64,000 nucleotides of DNA from Fragilariopsis cylindrus CCMP1102 (lineage: Eukaryota; Bacillariophyta; Bacillariophyceae; Bacillariales; Bacillariaceae): assembly GCA_900095095.1 (NCBI GenBank), contig FMBT01000302.1, forward strand, positions 558,001 to 622,000, read 5' to 3'. This document shows, one piece after another, positions 1 through 9,029 of this stretch. Position numbers and translations under genes: made by a program. The notes under the pieces were generated by a model. That model did not search any database and was not told the origin of the DNA. It saw nothing but the letters and a program-made list of their open reading frames with translations. The stretch's first letter is position 1. Each line of letters starts with the position of its first letter.

Positions 1-362
1 TTAAGTCGCACACAATTCGTTCACATACAAAAAAGTACATACTTAAATACCGTATTTCAATGCCTCCCTTTTCCACCAATCGCAATTGTATGTGATCTTT
101 CATAATTTAAGTCGCCGCGCTACGCAACTAACATCGACGTCTTATTGCACTCTCAAGAAGAATGACACCCCGCTTCTTCTTTTCAGTGTATATATCTTGC
201 CAGTAGCGTAAGACATCTGTAGCTTTACATACTCCCGATCAATCAGCAGCACTACTTCATACGACTGTACTGCACTTAATTCACTACTAGTACACTAAAT
301 TCACTTTGAACTATTACCATACATTTCAAAACACTACTGCGGTAATAAAAGATAGTAACAAA

Positions 363-450
363 GAAACATAAAACATACTACTGTACAACATAAAACATAG
401 TACGGTACTGGACAACATAAAACATACTACTAGTTCAACACAAAACATAC
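363..450 (+). repeat. Short imperfect repeats just upstream of the aureochrome start
   Basis: Four spaced copies of a core close to AACATAAAACATA(C/G) lie within about 90 bp directly before the ATG at 461. Spacers vary (tactgtac, tacggtactgg, tactagttc). The position fits the 5' UTR or core promoter. Function is unknown; it may be a transcription-factor array or simple expansion. Confidence 0.6.
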
Positions 451-460
451 ACCGTTTAAG

Positions 461-1847
461 ATGTCTGCTCCCAATGGCGACGCAAACGCACCTATGCCGA
501 TGTTTCAAATGTCGAACAACGTAAGTTACTGTCTGTGCCTTATAAAAAGATAAAATAGACATTAAAAAAATATATTGATGCATGCATGCATCGAGTACTG
601 ACAAGTATAAAAAAGCTCCGCAGACAAGACAGTCCTGTTATGGGATAATAAATAAAACAATGATGTGTCGCATTTATTTGTATCTCCAATATAATAATAA
701 TGTAATTAATTCTTACATTTGCACTTTGCACTGACACTCGCCGTGCCATACATGTTAACCCCCCCCCCCCCTCCTCCTCGTCCTCTATCTGTTTTTTTTT
801 ATATATAATATTAAATACAATTTCAAAATCAAATTTAAGCAATCCAATACTATGGCCGGACAAGGAGGTTCTTCCAATAGTCTTATTGGAATGACTAATG
901 GTGGTGGAATGAGTGATATTGGACAACTCGACCTTGAAGAACTCTTCGTGGATTGTTATTATGACGTACCTGGTATGGCAGAGATGGTAAAAGACGATGT
1001 CGCTAATGGTGGTGGGGGTATGGCAGGACCAGAACCGGTCATGGTCCCTCCTCCTGCACAACCAATTGCAACTACGTCGATGTCCTCCACCACTGATGCT
1101 GCTGAGGACATCAACAACAAGCGATCTGCGGATGAGATTACTTCCGGAGGAGACGATACAAGTGGGCCTGGAGGAGGACAACTGACTGCGAAACAAAAAC
1201 TGGAACGGCGTGAACGTAATCGTGAACATGCCAAACGCAGTCGTCTTCGTAAAAAGTTTTTATTGGAATCACTGCAAGAACAAATCCATGGCCTACAGGA
1301 ACAACTGGATAAGTTTAAAAAAACTATTAGAGATGAAATCCCGGCACCCAAAGCAGAAACATTGATTGATGCAATTTGTGGTCATGAGAATCAATACACG
1401 CCATTACCCATGCCCAGTGGATTCGGTCCCGTGAAGACATTAATGGAACCCGATTTTCGTTTAATGTCGGCACTCTCCGGATCACAACAAAATTTTGCGA
1501 TCAGTGATCCGACCTTACCCGACAATCCTATTGTGTATGTCTCACAGGGATTTTTAGACCTAACTGGATACAACCTGGATCAAGTATTAGGAAGAAATTG
1601 TCGTTTCCTACAGGGACCGGGTACGGATCAATCTGCTGTCGATGTGATCCGAAAGGGTATCTCGGAGGGAATCGATACAAGTGTTTGTCTACTAAATTAC
1701 AAAGCAGATGGTACACCATTCTGGAATCAATTCTTTGTTGCTGCATTACGAGATGCAGAAAATAATGTTGTGAATTATGTTGGTGTACAATGTGAGGTTA
1801 GTAAGGCAGTTGTTGAAAAACATATGGGAGAACAAAAGAAAAAATAA
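461..1847 (+). CDS. Aureochrome: bZIP transcription factor with C-terminal LOV blue-light sensor
   Basis: Blue-light-responsive transcription factor of photosynthetic stramenopiles, acting in the nucleus. Two exons are proposed: 461..520 (20 codons, ending before a GTAAGT donor) and 840..1847 (after a TTTAAG acceptor). They join in phase 0, and the in-frame ATG at 852 would be internal. The product is about 355 aa. The basic region carries the bZIP signature NREHAKRSR (about residues 147-155), followed by a leucine zipper. The LOV core GRNCRFLQG holds the flavin-adduct cysteine at about residue 274, and an FFVAALRD strand follows. The N-terminus is Gly/Met/Pro-rich, as in other aureochromes. 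All key residues are present, so it should be photoactive and DNA-binding. The 1a/1b/1c subclass cannot be decided from the sequence alone. The bZIP-LOV order is diagnostic; only the first exon is inferred. Confidence 0.95.
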
Positions 1848-2378
1848 ATAAATAGTAATTATAGCACACGACGAGCATACAACAACAACGAAACAAAGGG
1901 TGTTTTTTTATATCTCCAAATTCATTGAAGGCTCTTCATTACTTTAATATGAATCAATTAATGTTAATTGTATATAACGAAAACTAATTTTTGAATCAAA
2001 TCAATCATACTTCTAAAAAATCAGAAAGGATAAAGACACTAATTATTCATTAAAAAAAGAGGAAGATGACAGGGGGGAAAAAGAAAATAGGAACGGTACG
2101 AAAAACCAAGAAGATGTGTGTAGTACGCTTGCTTTTTGTTTGTGGTGGCGCGGCAGACACGGTTTGGAACAGAATGATTCCACTGCAACCTGTTCTACGG
2201 TACTTGTTCTATACTTTCTTCCCCGTATTTCAATTTTTGATTAATATTTCTGCATATATTATTGTTTTAGTTTTTGTTAGTTTCGTGGGGCATCATAACC
2301 ATTGTCGTAATAAGTAGAAAAAAATAGGCTCAAAAACAGTATTTAATTGATCCTTTATCAACAATTTATGTAGTAACA

Positions 2379-3929
2379 CTAGTCAAATGCGGGTGGAGAC
2401 GACTTAGCTGCCCTCTTCAAACCGTCCAAGATTTCTGTCTTACTTTTTAGGTTGTTCTTGGATTTGTCCAGCGCCATTAGACCACATAAATTCGAATACG
2501 GTTTCACCTCGGAGGCTGTAACGGCCAAACGTTGTTCGATCCCACCCTTGCCATCCGCGGCGTTGTATTTCGTCAAGAGGGCCGAGTCAGGGACAAAGTC
2601 AAGATTCTTATTCGTTTTACGGTACGTGTAGGACAACAAAGTATCATCATTGTCTTCAGTAATATCATTATTGTTGCTCATGCTCGTGCTCATGCTCATG
2701 AACTGATCGAGTTTGTATAATACCCCACCATTTGCTTCCAATACAGCTTGGGCGGCACAAGTATCCCATCTACTAACACCACGATCTTGAATATATGCAG
2801 TACCTTGCCCCTCCAATAACATTAACATTTTATTTCCCGCACCACCAGAACATACTCTTTTATATTGGAGTTCGTCCATAATTGATTCTAAGAATGGAGA
2901 AATGCGACCATTGGTTGTTAACAATGATCCGCTCAAATCATCGTTGTCATTGTCGACTTTCTGCTGCTGCAACAACGACGACGATGCGTAATTTTCGTCT
3001 TTGGCACCAACCGCCCATGTGGATTGTGGTTTGGATAAAGGACGATAAACGACACCTGCAACGGGTCGTCCTGTACGTGTATCTGCAAATCCTACACAAA
3101 CTGTACATTGCTCACCCTTTTGAGTAGAGAATTCTCTTGTTCCATCAATTGGATCAATAAATGCTGTTAGGGATTGATAGTAATTACTTTGTTGTTTTTG
3201 TTCTGAAAATGATAACGATGAAAACCATTCTTGTTGTATTTTTTTTATTTTACTTGTTGTGTCTTCAATGATAGTTTCAAATTCAATTGGTATGATAAAA
3301 TCATCTACCGTATATGGTTTCGACGTTAAATTAACAATACAGTCTTCTTCACCAACAATTTCTCCAACAACCTGATTTAATGATAATACTTCTGTTAATA
3401 TATACTGTACAAGTCCATCTGCTATTGTAAAGACTGAATCATCAGCTTTAGTTTTTGTATTTCCGTCATTGTTATTAATCGAATCGTATAAAGCCTCAAT
3501 GGCAGGCGTTACTTCGATACAGGCTTTAAGAGTAACTATGCATAACGCTTCAAGATGACCACAGCTATCGTAGTCGTTGCATAATTCATCATTCTCTTCC
3601 TTCTTGTCGGGGACGAAAATTGACTGCTCAGATAAATCAGACGATGTCATACTTCGAGTAGCAGTAGTGGTAGTAGCACTATGGATTCGGTGTCTACTAC
3701 TATATTTGGAATAGCGATGATTGACAAGTGTTTCGGGTGAACCAATCGTGAATGAATTAACTAAAGCGTTATTGGACTTGTGAGCTAAAAGTAACGATGT
3801 AGTAGTTGTTGTGGTGGCAGCAGCAGCAGCAGCAGCAGTGACGATAGTGTTAAGAATATTTATACCGCGACGAGAATATCTTCTACTAGTACAACTTCGT
3901 ATCGCGGTTGAGATCATTCTTATCCTCAT
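2379..3929 (-). CDS. 3'(2'),5'-bisphosphate nucleotidase-like phosphatase (inositol monophosphatase superfamily)
   Basis: Mg2+- and Li+-sensitive type phosphatase, most like PAP phosphatases (BPNT1/HAL2/SAL1), which remove the 3'-phosphate from PAP made by sulfation pathways. At 516 aa it is longer than the usual 310-400 aa because of a roughly 110-residue Ser/Thr/Ala-rich N-terminus, which may be an organelle transit peptide, and low-complexity inserts. The three metal-site motifs are all visible: GEED (193-196), DPIDGTREF (259-267) and WDTCAA (388-393). The start ATG at 3929 has an alternative four codons in. The gene is divergent from the TDP1-like gene across about 425 bp and its 3' end faces the aureochrome gene. 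Other IMPase-superfamily substrates (inositol phosphate, FBP) remain possible; the DPIDGTREF form favours nucleotidase. Confidence 0.82.
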   Translation of the reverse strand: MRIRMISTAIRSCTSRRYSRRGINILNTIVTAAAAAAATTTTTTSLLLAHKSNNALVNSFTIGSPETLVNHRYSKYSSRHRIHSATTTTATRSMTSSDLSEQSIFVPDKKEENDELCNDYDSCGHLEALCIVTLKACIEVTPAIEALYDSINNNDGNTKTKADDSVFTIADGLVQYILTEVLSLNQVVGEIVGEEDCIVNLTSKPYTVDDFIIPIEFETIIEDTTSKIKKIQQEWFSSLSFSEQKQQSNYYQSLTAFIDPIDGTREFSTQKGEQCTVCVGFADTRTGRPVAGVVYRPLSKPQSTWAVGAKDENYASSSLLQQQKVDNDNDDLSGSLLTTNGRISPFLESIMDELQYKRVCSGGAGNKMLMLLEGQGTAYIQDRGVSRWDTCAAQAVLEANGGVLYKLDQFMSMSTSMSNNNDITEDNDDTLLSYTYRKTNKNLDFVPDSALLTKYNAADGKGGIEQRLAVTASEVKPYSNLCGLMALDKSKNNLKSKTEILDGLKRAAKSSPPAFD

Positions 3930-4184
3930 CTCCTATTCAATTCAATTCAAATTTTTCGGAACTATCATGTCAATGTGGCTTCTCGCTAGTGGCTGAGATG
4001 GAACTCTTCCCATCGTCGATCGACTCGTCAGGCTATTTTTTCTTAAATTTTGAATTTGCACAAACGGTAGGCAGAAGATATTATGAAACACGCTTTATGC
4101 ATTATTCATGACTCGGAATCTCCTGGAGCTTATGGGAAACGTTTAAACTTCGGTTATTTTTCTCTCTTCATCCGCCAATGATAA

Positions 4185-4196
4185 TGGCGCGCGCCA
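4185..4196. promoter_or_regulatory. 12-bp palindrome TGGCGCGCGCCA in divergent promoter
   Basis: A perfect GC-rich palindrome in otherwise AT-rich DNA between the phosphatase gene (-) and the TDP1-like gene (+). Each half resembles an E2F half-site (GGCGCG). The regulatory role is inferred only from position and sequence. Confidence 0.4.
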
Positions 4197-4293
4197 CAAG
4201 ACATAAAGTACCGGTAATGCTGTACAGTACAGTAGATTGTATTTTCAATTTTCATTCATTCATTGATGACAATGACGATGGCGTGAAGTTTGA

Positions 4294-4305
4294 TTTGGCG
4301 GGAAA
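4294..4305 (+). promoter_or_regulatory. Canonical E2F/DP site TTTGGCGGGAAA
   Basis: Exact match to the classical E2F consensus, 49 bp before the ATG at 4355 of the TDP1-like gene. E2F/DP factors drive S-phase and DNA-repair genes in plants, animals and algae, so the site suggests cell-cycle-linked expression of this repair gene. The match is seen directly; binding is inferred. Confidence 0.55.
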
Positions 4306-4354
4306 GTTATTATGATATTAATAGCTGCCACCGAAACTACAGTAGTAAGCAATC

Positions 4355-7300
4355 ATGAAACAAAGTCGTCGTCGATCACCACCGTTACCTGCTTGCTATG
4401 TTGTATCGGAAGAGGACAACAACAGCAATAATAATACTGGACGAACCACCAAAAATAATGCAACTACTACTACTACTACGAGTATTAGTGTTCCGTACAT
4501 AGATGCATGTGGGAAACGATTTTGGAGTGATCGATTTTATTTAAACGCAGAATCATCGCCACCGAAATCTAAAAAATCAGAATCAAAATTAGCATCGTTG
4601 ACATCACCAACTACAGATACCAACAAAGTTGCTAGTACCAGCTCACCTGACAACACCCCTTCTAATAATAATAACAATCTTTGTTGTGATTGTGGGAGTT
4701 TGCAAGCACCGCCAATGTTCCCTAGAGTAGAATTTGTCAAGTCCCTTGATTTGAAAGCTGTTGTAATGGGAACCTTTGGAATCAACTGTGAATGGTTCTA
4801 TCATACTTTTCCTAAATTTGGAAGAAGAAAAAAAGATAGTGCTGATGATGATGATGACACAGATGAGGAGTGTATTGTTCCGACAATGATTTTTCATGGT
4901 CAACGAGGATTAGAAAATAACTTGAGGAAAATTGTACAACATGCAGATGAACTTGAATATGAAACAGATCGAGAAGATTATGATGATGACGACGACGACG
5001 ACGACGATCAGCCGTATGATGATAAATTCAAACAAGGGGATACAGATGAGTTTCTTCCTCCAACAACTACCGTTGACGTAGCTCGACACTTTGTTGATAA
5101 TGATAATTTACAATTGCATCAGGTACATTGTAATTGGGATACAACTAAATTCCGTCCACATAATTCAAAATTAAAAAGAACTTCTTCGTATGTATCATCC
5201 GACAATAATAAGAAGAAGAAGAATAATGACGAGAAGAATAAGCGAGAAACAAGAATGGGTGTCCATCATCCAAAATTTATGTTGTTATTTGAAAAGTCAG
5301 GAAATTTAGTTGTTATCGTAACGACATCGAATTTATCTAAAACAAGTTGTTCAACTGTTGAAGGATCATGGATACAACGTTTCTATCGTAATCGTGTTGG
5401 CGATAGCGGTAGAGGTAGTAGGAAAAGAAATGACCACAACGACAAACAACAAGCACAAACAAATGATTTCGGTCCAGTATTACAAGATTTTTTACTTCAA
5501 CTTTCAGAGGCCGCTGCACATCCATCGGGTAGAAGAAAAGAAGTGGCATCGACAAAACCACCCACCAATAACAACAGCAACAAAGACAAAAACAAAAACA
5601 ACCCAAAAAATAATATTTTGCCACTATCAGAATTCTTATCAAAACATCTTGGATTGAATTCACTGAATGAATTTTCCTCATCCTATAATTTCGAATCTGC
5701 TCGTGCTCATCTTGTACCTGTTATACCGGGTGATTATGAGTACGATTCAAATAATATCACCCCTATCGCGTCCTCGTCCTCCGCGTCCACTGACACTAAT
5801 GTTAACAGTAATAATAATAATGATAATCGATATTATTACGGTCGACAACGAGTACGGTATATCCTTAATAAGTTAGCAACATGTTCTCCGACCATAAGTA
5901 AAAATACAAAAGATAAAAGTAAAATGGATAGACTTGTACTTCAGCCAACAAGTTTAGGAAACAATTGGACAAGATTTCAATTAGCTTCATTGATTCGTGA
6001 GTATATGGGGTACTTTGATGGTGATACTACTACTACTACTACTACTACTTATTCTAATAGTAGCTCCGATGTGACAAAGAAACAGAAACAACAAGTCAGC
6101 AAAACTCGGAACAACAACAATAAGCAGTACTTTCGTAATGATGATTGGGTATGTCGCAATACTGATATTATTTGGCCGACCGATCAGTTTTTGGTAAATA
6201 TAGCGTTGGCGTCAAGTAGTAGAGCGGCAGCGGCAAAGAAAGGTAGTAAGAAAATGAAAACTATTATCAGTCCGCTAATGGCAGCAACAACAAGGGCACG
6301 ACGGAAACAACTCTCTCCAACACTGGATTCTTTTATCTTTAATTCATCTAAAAACTTTAACTCGTTTGATTGGGAATTCATTTCTCGTATGGCCGTATAT
6401 TATCCCAGTACGCCTTGCCAACTAGTAGGAAACACGACAGCAAAACGAGAACGTATAAGCAGTAGTGGAGAGGCCACGGCGACGAAAATTGAGGAGAGCA
6501 ACACTAGAAACACTGGAAACGTCAAAGTAAAACGGGAGTGTGCAGGCAGTGGGGAGGCAGCAGTGACGATAGAGGATAACAATACTCTTAGCACCGAACA
6601 AATCACAGTAAAACGGGAGTGTATTCATACCGGCAATGGGGAGGTTGCTGCGACGGTAGTGGATAACAATACCCTCAGCACCGAAGACATCGCAGGAAAA
6701 CGGGATTGTTCAGGTAGTGGGAAGGGTACAGCGACGTTCAAGGAGAACAAAACCCTCAACACCATCAATGAGAATAACAATACAGAAGAGCTTATCAAAT
6801 CTCCTCATTTTAAGAGCATCGCCCGTTTATTTCAAAATCACGCTGCGATGCACAAACGGAATGTTCCGCCCGCAGACGCATACTTTAGTTGGTTCCTCAT
6901 GACTTCAGCGTGCTTATCTCATGGAGCACAGGGTGCTGTTGTTGATGAGGATGTTGTTGCTAAAATTAGAAGAGAATACGAAAACGACCCGTCTTCTCGG
7001 CCAATATCGACATCGTCTAGCGTTGTTGGTTATCGCAATTTTGAATTAGGAGTTCTATTTACTAGTCACTTACCACTAAAGGAAGTCCCTAAGAAGAATA
7101 ATAAATCTACCGCAATGGGTACGTCGTCGTCATCATCCTCGGCGGTAAAGCATCGAAAGCAGCAGCACCAACGGGGGTTCGTTTACTGCTTCCAACCCCA
7201 TCAGTGCTCCTGCGACAAACGAAATGCCCACAATAATGATATTAACGAATCGAAGAAATCTTCTTCCCCCTCCTCGTTGTCACCGTCACCGTCACCATCA

Positions 7301-7561
7301 TCCCTACCAGAATTGGTACACTTGCCTGTTCCGTATAACATACGACCAGAATCTTATTTCGAACAACAACAAGGCGATGATGACGGTCATGATTTGCCAT
7401 TGATGAAGTATGATCCATTCTTCCACGAAATCTCTGATGATAATCGATGTGTGGGCAACATGCTATTAACTCCGTTTGGAAAAAACGAAGTTCAACAAAT
7501 GCTCCTCGAAGATAATGCTAGTAGCAGTAATAGCAATAAACGGCGTAAGAAAGAAGTTTAA
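4355..7561 (+). CDS. Tyrosyl-DNA phosphodiesterase 1 (TDP1)-like protein with large low-complexity inserts
   Basis: TDP1 hydrolyses 3'-phosphotyrosyl links left by stalled topoisomerase I; nuclear DNA repair. At 1068 aa it is far longer than usual (about 600 aa) because of Asp-, Asn-, Ser- and Thr-rich inserts. The first HKD block is intact: VHHPKFML (about 303-310), then TTSNLSKTS. The second block is recognisable from WFLMTSACLSHGAQG (about 845-860) and the family's C-terminal YRNFELGVLF (about 890). However, the expected HxK reads HK and the usual Asn of TSANLS is Cys, so the second active-site half looks degenerate. Residues about 690-805 hold four imperfect repeats of about 28 residues containing KRE(C/R)-type and NTL(S/N)T-type motifs. 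A single uninterrupted frame argues for a real gene. Either a divergent active enzyme or a non-catalytic relative is possible. Confidence 0.8.
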   Translation: MKQSRRRSPPLPACYVVSEEDNNSNNNTGRTTKNNATTTTTTSISVPYIDACGKRFWSDRFYLNAESSPPKSKKSESKLASLTSPTTDTNKVASTSSPDNTPSNNNNNLCCDCGSLQAPPMFPRVEFVKSLDLKAVVMGTFGINCEWFYHTFPKFGRRKKDSADDDDDTDEECIVPTMIFHGQRGLENNLRKIVQHADELEYETDREDYDDDDDDDDDQPYDDKFKQGDTDEFLPPTTTVDVARHFVDNDNLQLHQVHCNWDTTKFRPHNSKLKRTSSYVSSDNNKKKKNNDEKNKRETRMGVHHPKFMLLFEKSGNLVVIVTTSNLSKTSCSTVEGSWIQRFYRNRVGDSGRGSRKRNDHNDKQQAQTNDFGPVLQDFLLQLSEAAAHPSGRRKEVASTKPPTNNNSNKDKNKNNPKNNILPLSEFLSKHLGLNSLNEFSSSYNFESARAHLVPVIPGDYEYDSNNITPIASSSSASTDTNVNSNNNNDNRYYYGRQRVRYILNKLATCSPTISKNTKDKSKMDRLVLQPTSLGNNWTRFQLASLIREYMGYFDGDTTTTTTTTYSNSSSDVTKKQKQQVSKTRNNNNKQYFRNDDWVCRNTDIIWPTDQFLVNIALASSSRAAAAKKGSKKMKTIISPLMAATTRARRKQLSPTLDSFIFNSSKNFNSFDWEFISRMAVYYPSTPCQLVGNTTAKRERISSSGEATATKIEESNTRNTGNVKVKRECAGSGEAAVTIEDNNTLSTEQITVKRECIHTGNGEVAATVVDNNTLSTEDIAGKRDCSGSGKGTATFKENKTLNTINENNNTEELIKSPHFKSIARLFQNHAAMHKRNVPPADAYFSWFLMTSACLSHGAQGAVVDEDVVAKIRREYENDPSSRPISTSSSVVGYRNFELGVLFTSHLPLKEVPKKNNKSTAMGTSSSSSSAVKHRKQQHQRGFVYCFQPHQCSCDKRNAHNNDINESKKSSSPSSLSPSPSPSSLPELVHLPVPYNIRPESYFEQQQGDDDGHDLPLMKYDPFFHEISDDNRCVGNMLLTPFGKNEVQQMLLEDNASSSNSNKRRKKEV
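6436..6765 (+). repeat. Four imperfect in-frame tandem repeats inside the TDP1-like gene
   Basis: A unit of about 80-87 bp recurs four times, each carrying an AAACGxGA(G/T) block and later an AACACT/AATACTCT-like block. The reading frame is preserved throughout, so it is an expanding coding repeat encoding a charged, Ser/Thr-rich linker between the two HKD halves. Confidence 0.65.
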
Positions 7562-8231
7562 CATCAACCGTTGAGTGGTATATCGGGTACTAATACTAGT
7601 AAGTAATTGAATAATTGATTCTTCGATAGCAAAACACATCTACAGTATTATGCGTACCTCCTCCGACGACTTCTGCATCGTTATTTCCGCCAACAGCGTC
7701 GCTTTGGCTGACATTGCGATTCGTATTATTATTCTGACTAATGCAAATTGATATGGAAAGAACTGTCACCAAAAGGATGATGAAAAATATATACGACCTG
7801 TTCATGTTCCGTTTTTGTATTCGATAGATTAATTATGAGAATTATTGTCTTGGTTTTCACAGAGAGGAACGACAAATATAAATACAAGTATAATATCAAT
7901 ACAAATTCGAATTCGAATACAAGGAGGAGGATGAGAACGACAAATATACATGCACATACAAATACGAATACGAATATGAATATGATTACGAATAAAATAC
8001 AAATACAAATTAATGAAGTGAATCAATTGTCGTGTTATCATTATAGTTATTATTTTAAATGGAACGTGTGATACTGTTGTTGGGTAGGTATTAGTATTCA
8101 TTATTACTCATCCTTCGTCATCATCATTATCATCATCTTTGGATTGGCATTTATGTATATGTATATGTATATGTATATGCTGTACGTTTAGACCACGAGT
8201 TTGCGTCTATGTTGCAATGTTAGCGCCGGCC
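7562..8231. other. Intergenic, simple-sequence rich; no convincing gene
   Basis: Holds the 3' flank of the TDP1-like gene (copied at 13.8 kb, see there), a run of AATACG/AATACA/GAATAT-type hexamers at about 7860-8015, and a (TATGTA)n microsatellite at about 8153-8178. A 69-codon minus-strand ORF (7596..7805) has a hydrophobic start but no other support. Confidence 0.6.
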
Positions 8232-8971
8232 TTACACTAAGACGTTCTCGCTGTCCTCACTGTACTCGATAGACATAAATGGAGATGGACTCAATGCGCC
8301 TTCGATGTTAGTAGAAATCATCGTGACCGCATTCTCTGCAAATGCTGCTCCATATAGACTGCTTCCTTTGTTGAATAAGATCATGGTCTTGGCAAGAAAG
8401 ATACCTTCCCCGTGGGAACCATCGCCAAAGGCAACCACACCAGCGATTGCCCAATAGATGTGTTCAGCCTTGGCATCACCTGCAAGGATGACTGTTGCGC
8501 CAGATCCAACGGTAAAGGTTCCAGCGATCTGCATGATCCATACGTCAGTGGAGGTACCGCTGAAGGTTTGGGTGGTGTCAAATTTGACGGTTGTGGACCA
8601 CTTGTAAATGCCTGACTCAAGTGTCAATCCTGACATGTCACCAGCAAGACCCAGCCCAACTATGACTGAACCCGGGCCTGCGCGACCGACAGCATCAGTG
8701 TAGGCAGCTTCCATGTCGTAAATAGCAGTGGTCATCATGGCAGGAGTAGGAGCTGCATGATCAGCAGCATATCATTGCCTGTGACCATAGAGGATGTAGA
8801 ATGGTCACCGATTAAAGTCAGCGCGAAAACAGTAAGAGAAGTTTGAGCAATAGGACTCGTTCCCATGTGGCCGAACACCAAGGTTGTACCCGTGGTTGTC
8901 ACTCCTGTTTTTGTCAAGATTGCAAAGTTACCTGCAGTTCCAAGATCCACATGATCAAAACTTGGTTTCAA
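8232..8971 (-). pseudogene. Ice-binding protein domain (DUF3494), frame-disrupted
   Basis: DUF3494 proteins are beta-solenoid ice-binding/antifreeze proteins common in polar diatoms, bacteria and fungi. The family start VDLGTAGNFAILTKTG is followed by a FGHMGTSPIA block. The second part carries MTTAIYDMEAAYTDAVGR, GIYKWSTTV, STDVWIMQIAGT, AEHIYWAIAGVV and FLAKT, so essentially the whole domain is present. The two parts lie in different frames: near 8768-8776 about one base is missing relative to the family pattern (VTG-xx-YAADHAAPTPA is legible only by shifting frame). The first part begins KPSFD, like a PSxxPS linker, and follows the stop of the upstream HYR-M11 gene by about 60 bp. It may therefore be the former C-terminal domain of that protein. 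A sequencing error rather than true decay cannot be excluded. Confidence 0.8.
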
Positions 8972-9029
8972 ACCTTAATTAGCTAGACCTACTGGGACAA
9001 AAAATTGCGGCTTCTGCGGGAGTATCTTC

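Noticed and set aside
540-1229. 229-codon minus-strand ORF
   Set aside because: Lies antisense over the aureochrome intron and coding exon; low-complexity composition and no domain.
2066-2317. 83-codon plus-strand ORF
   Set aside because: Sits between two converging 3' ends; composition is UTR-like and nothing supports translation.
7596-7805. 69-codon minus ORF with a signal-like start
   Set aside because: Overlaps the 3' flank of the TDP1-like gene, including the segment copied at 13.8 kb; the rest is Asn/Gly-rich, with no family.
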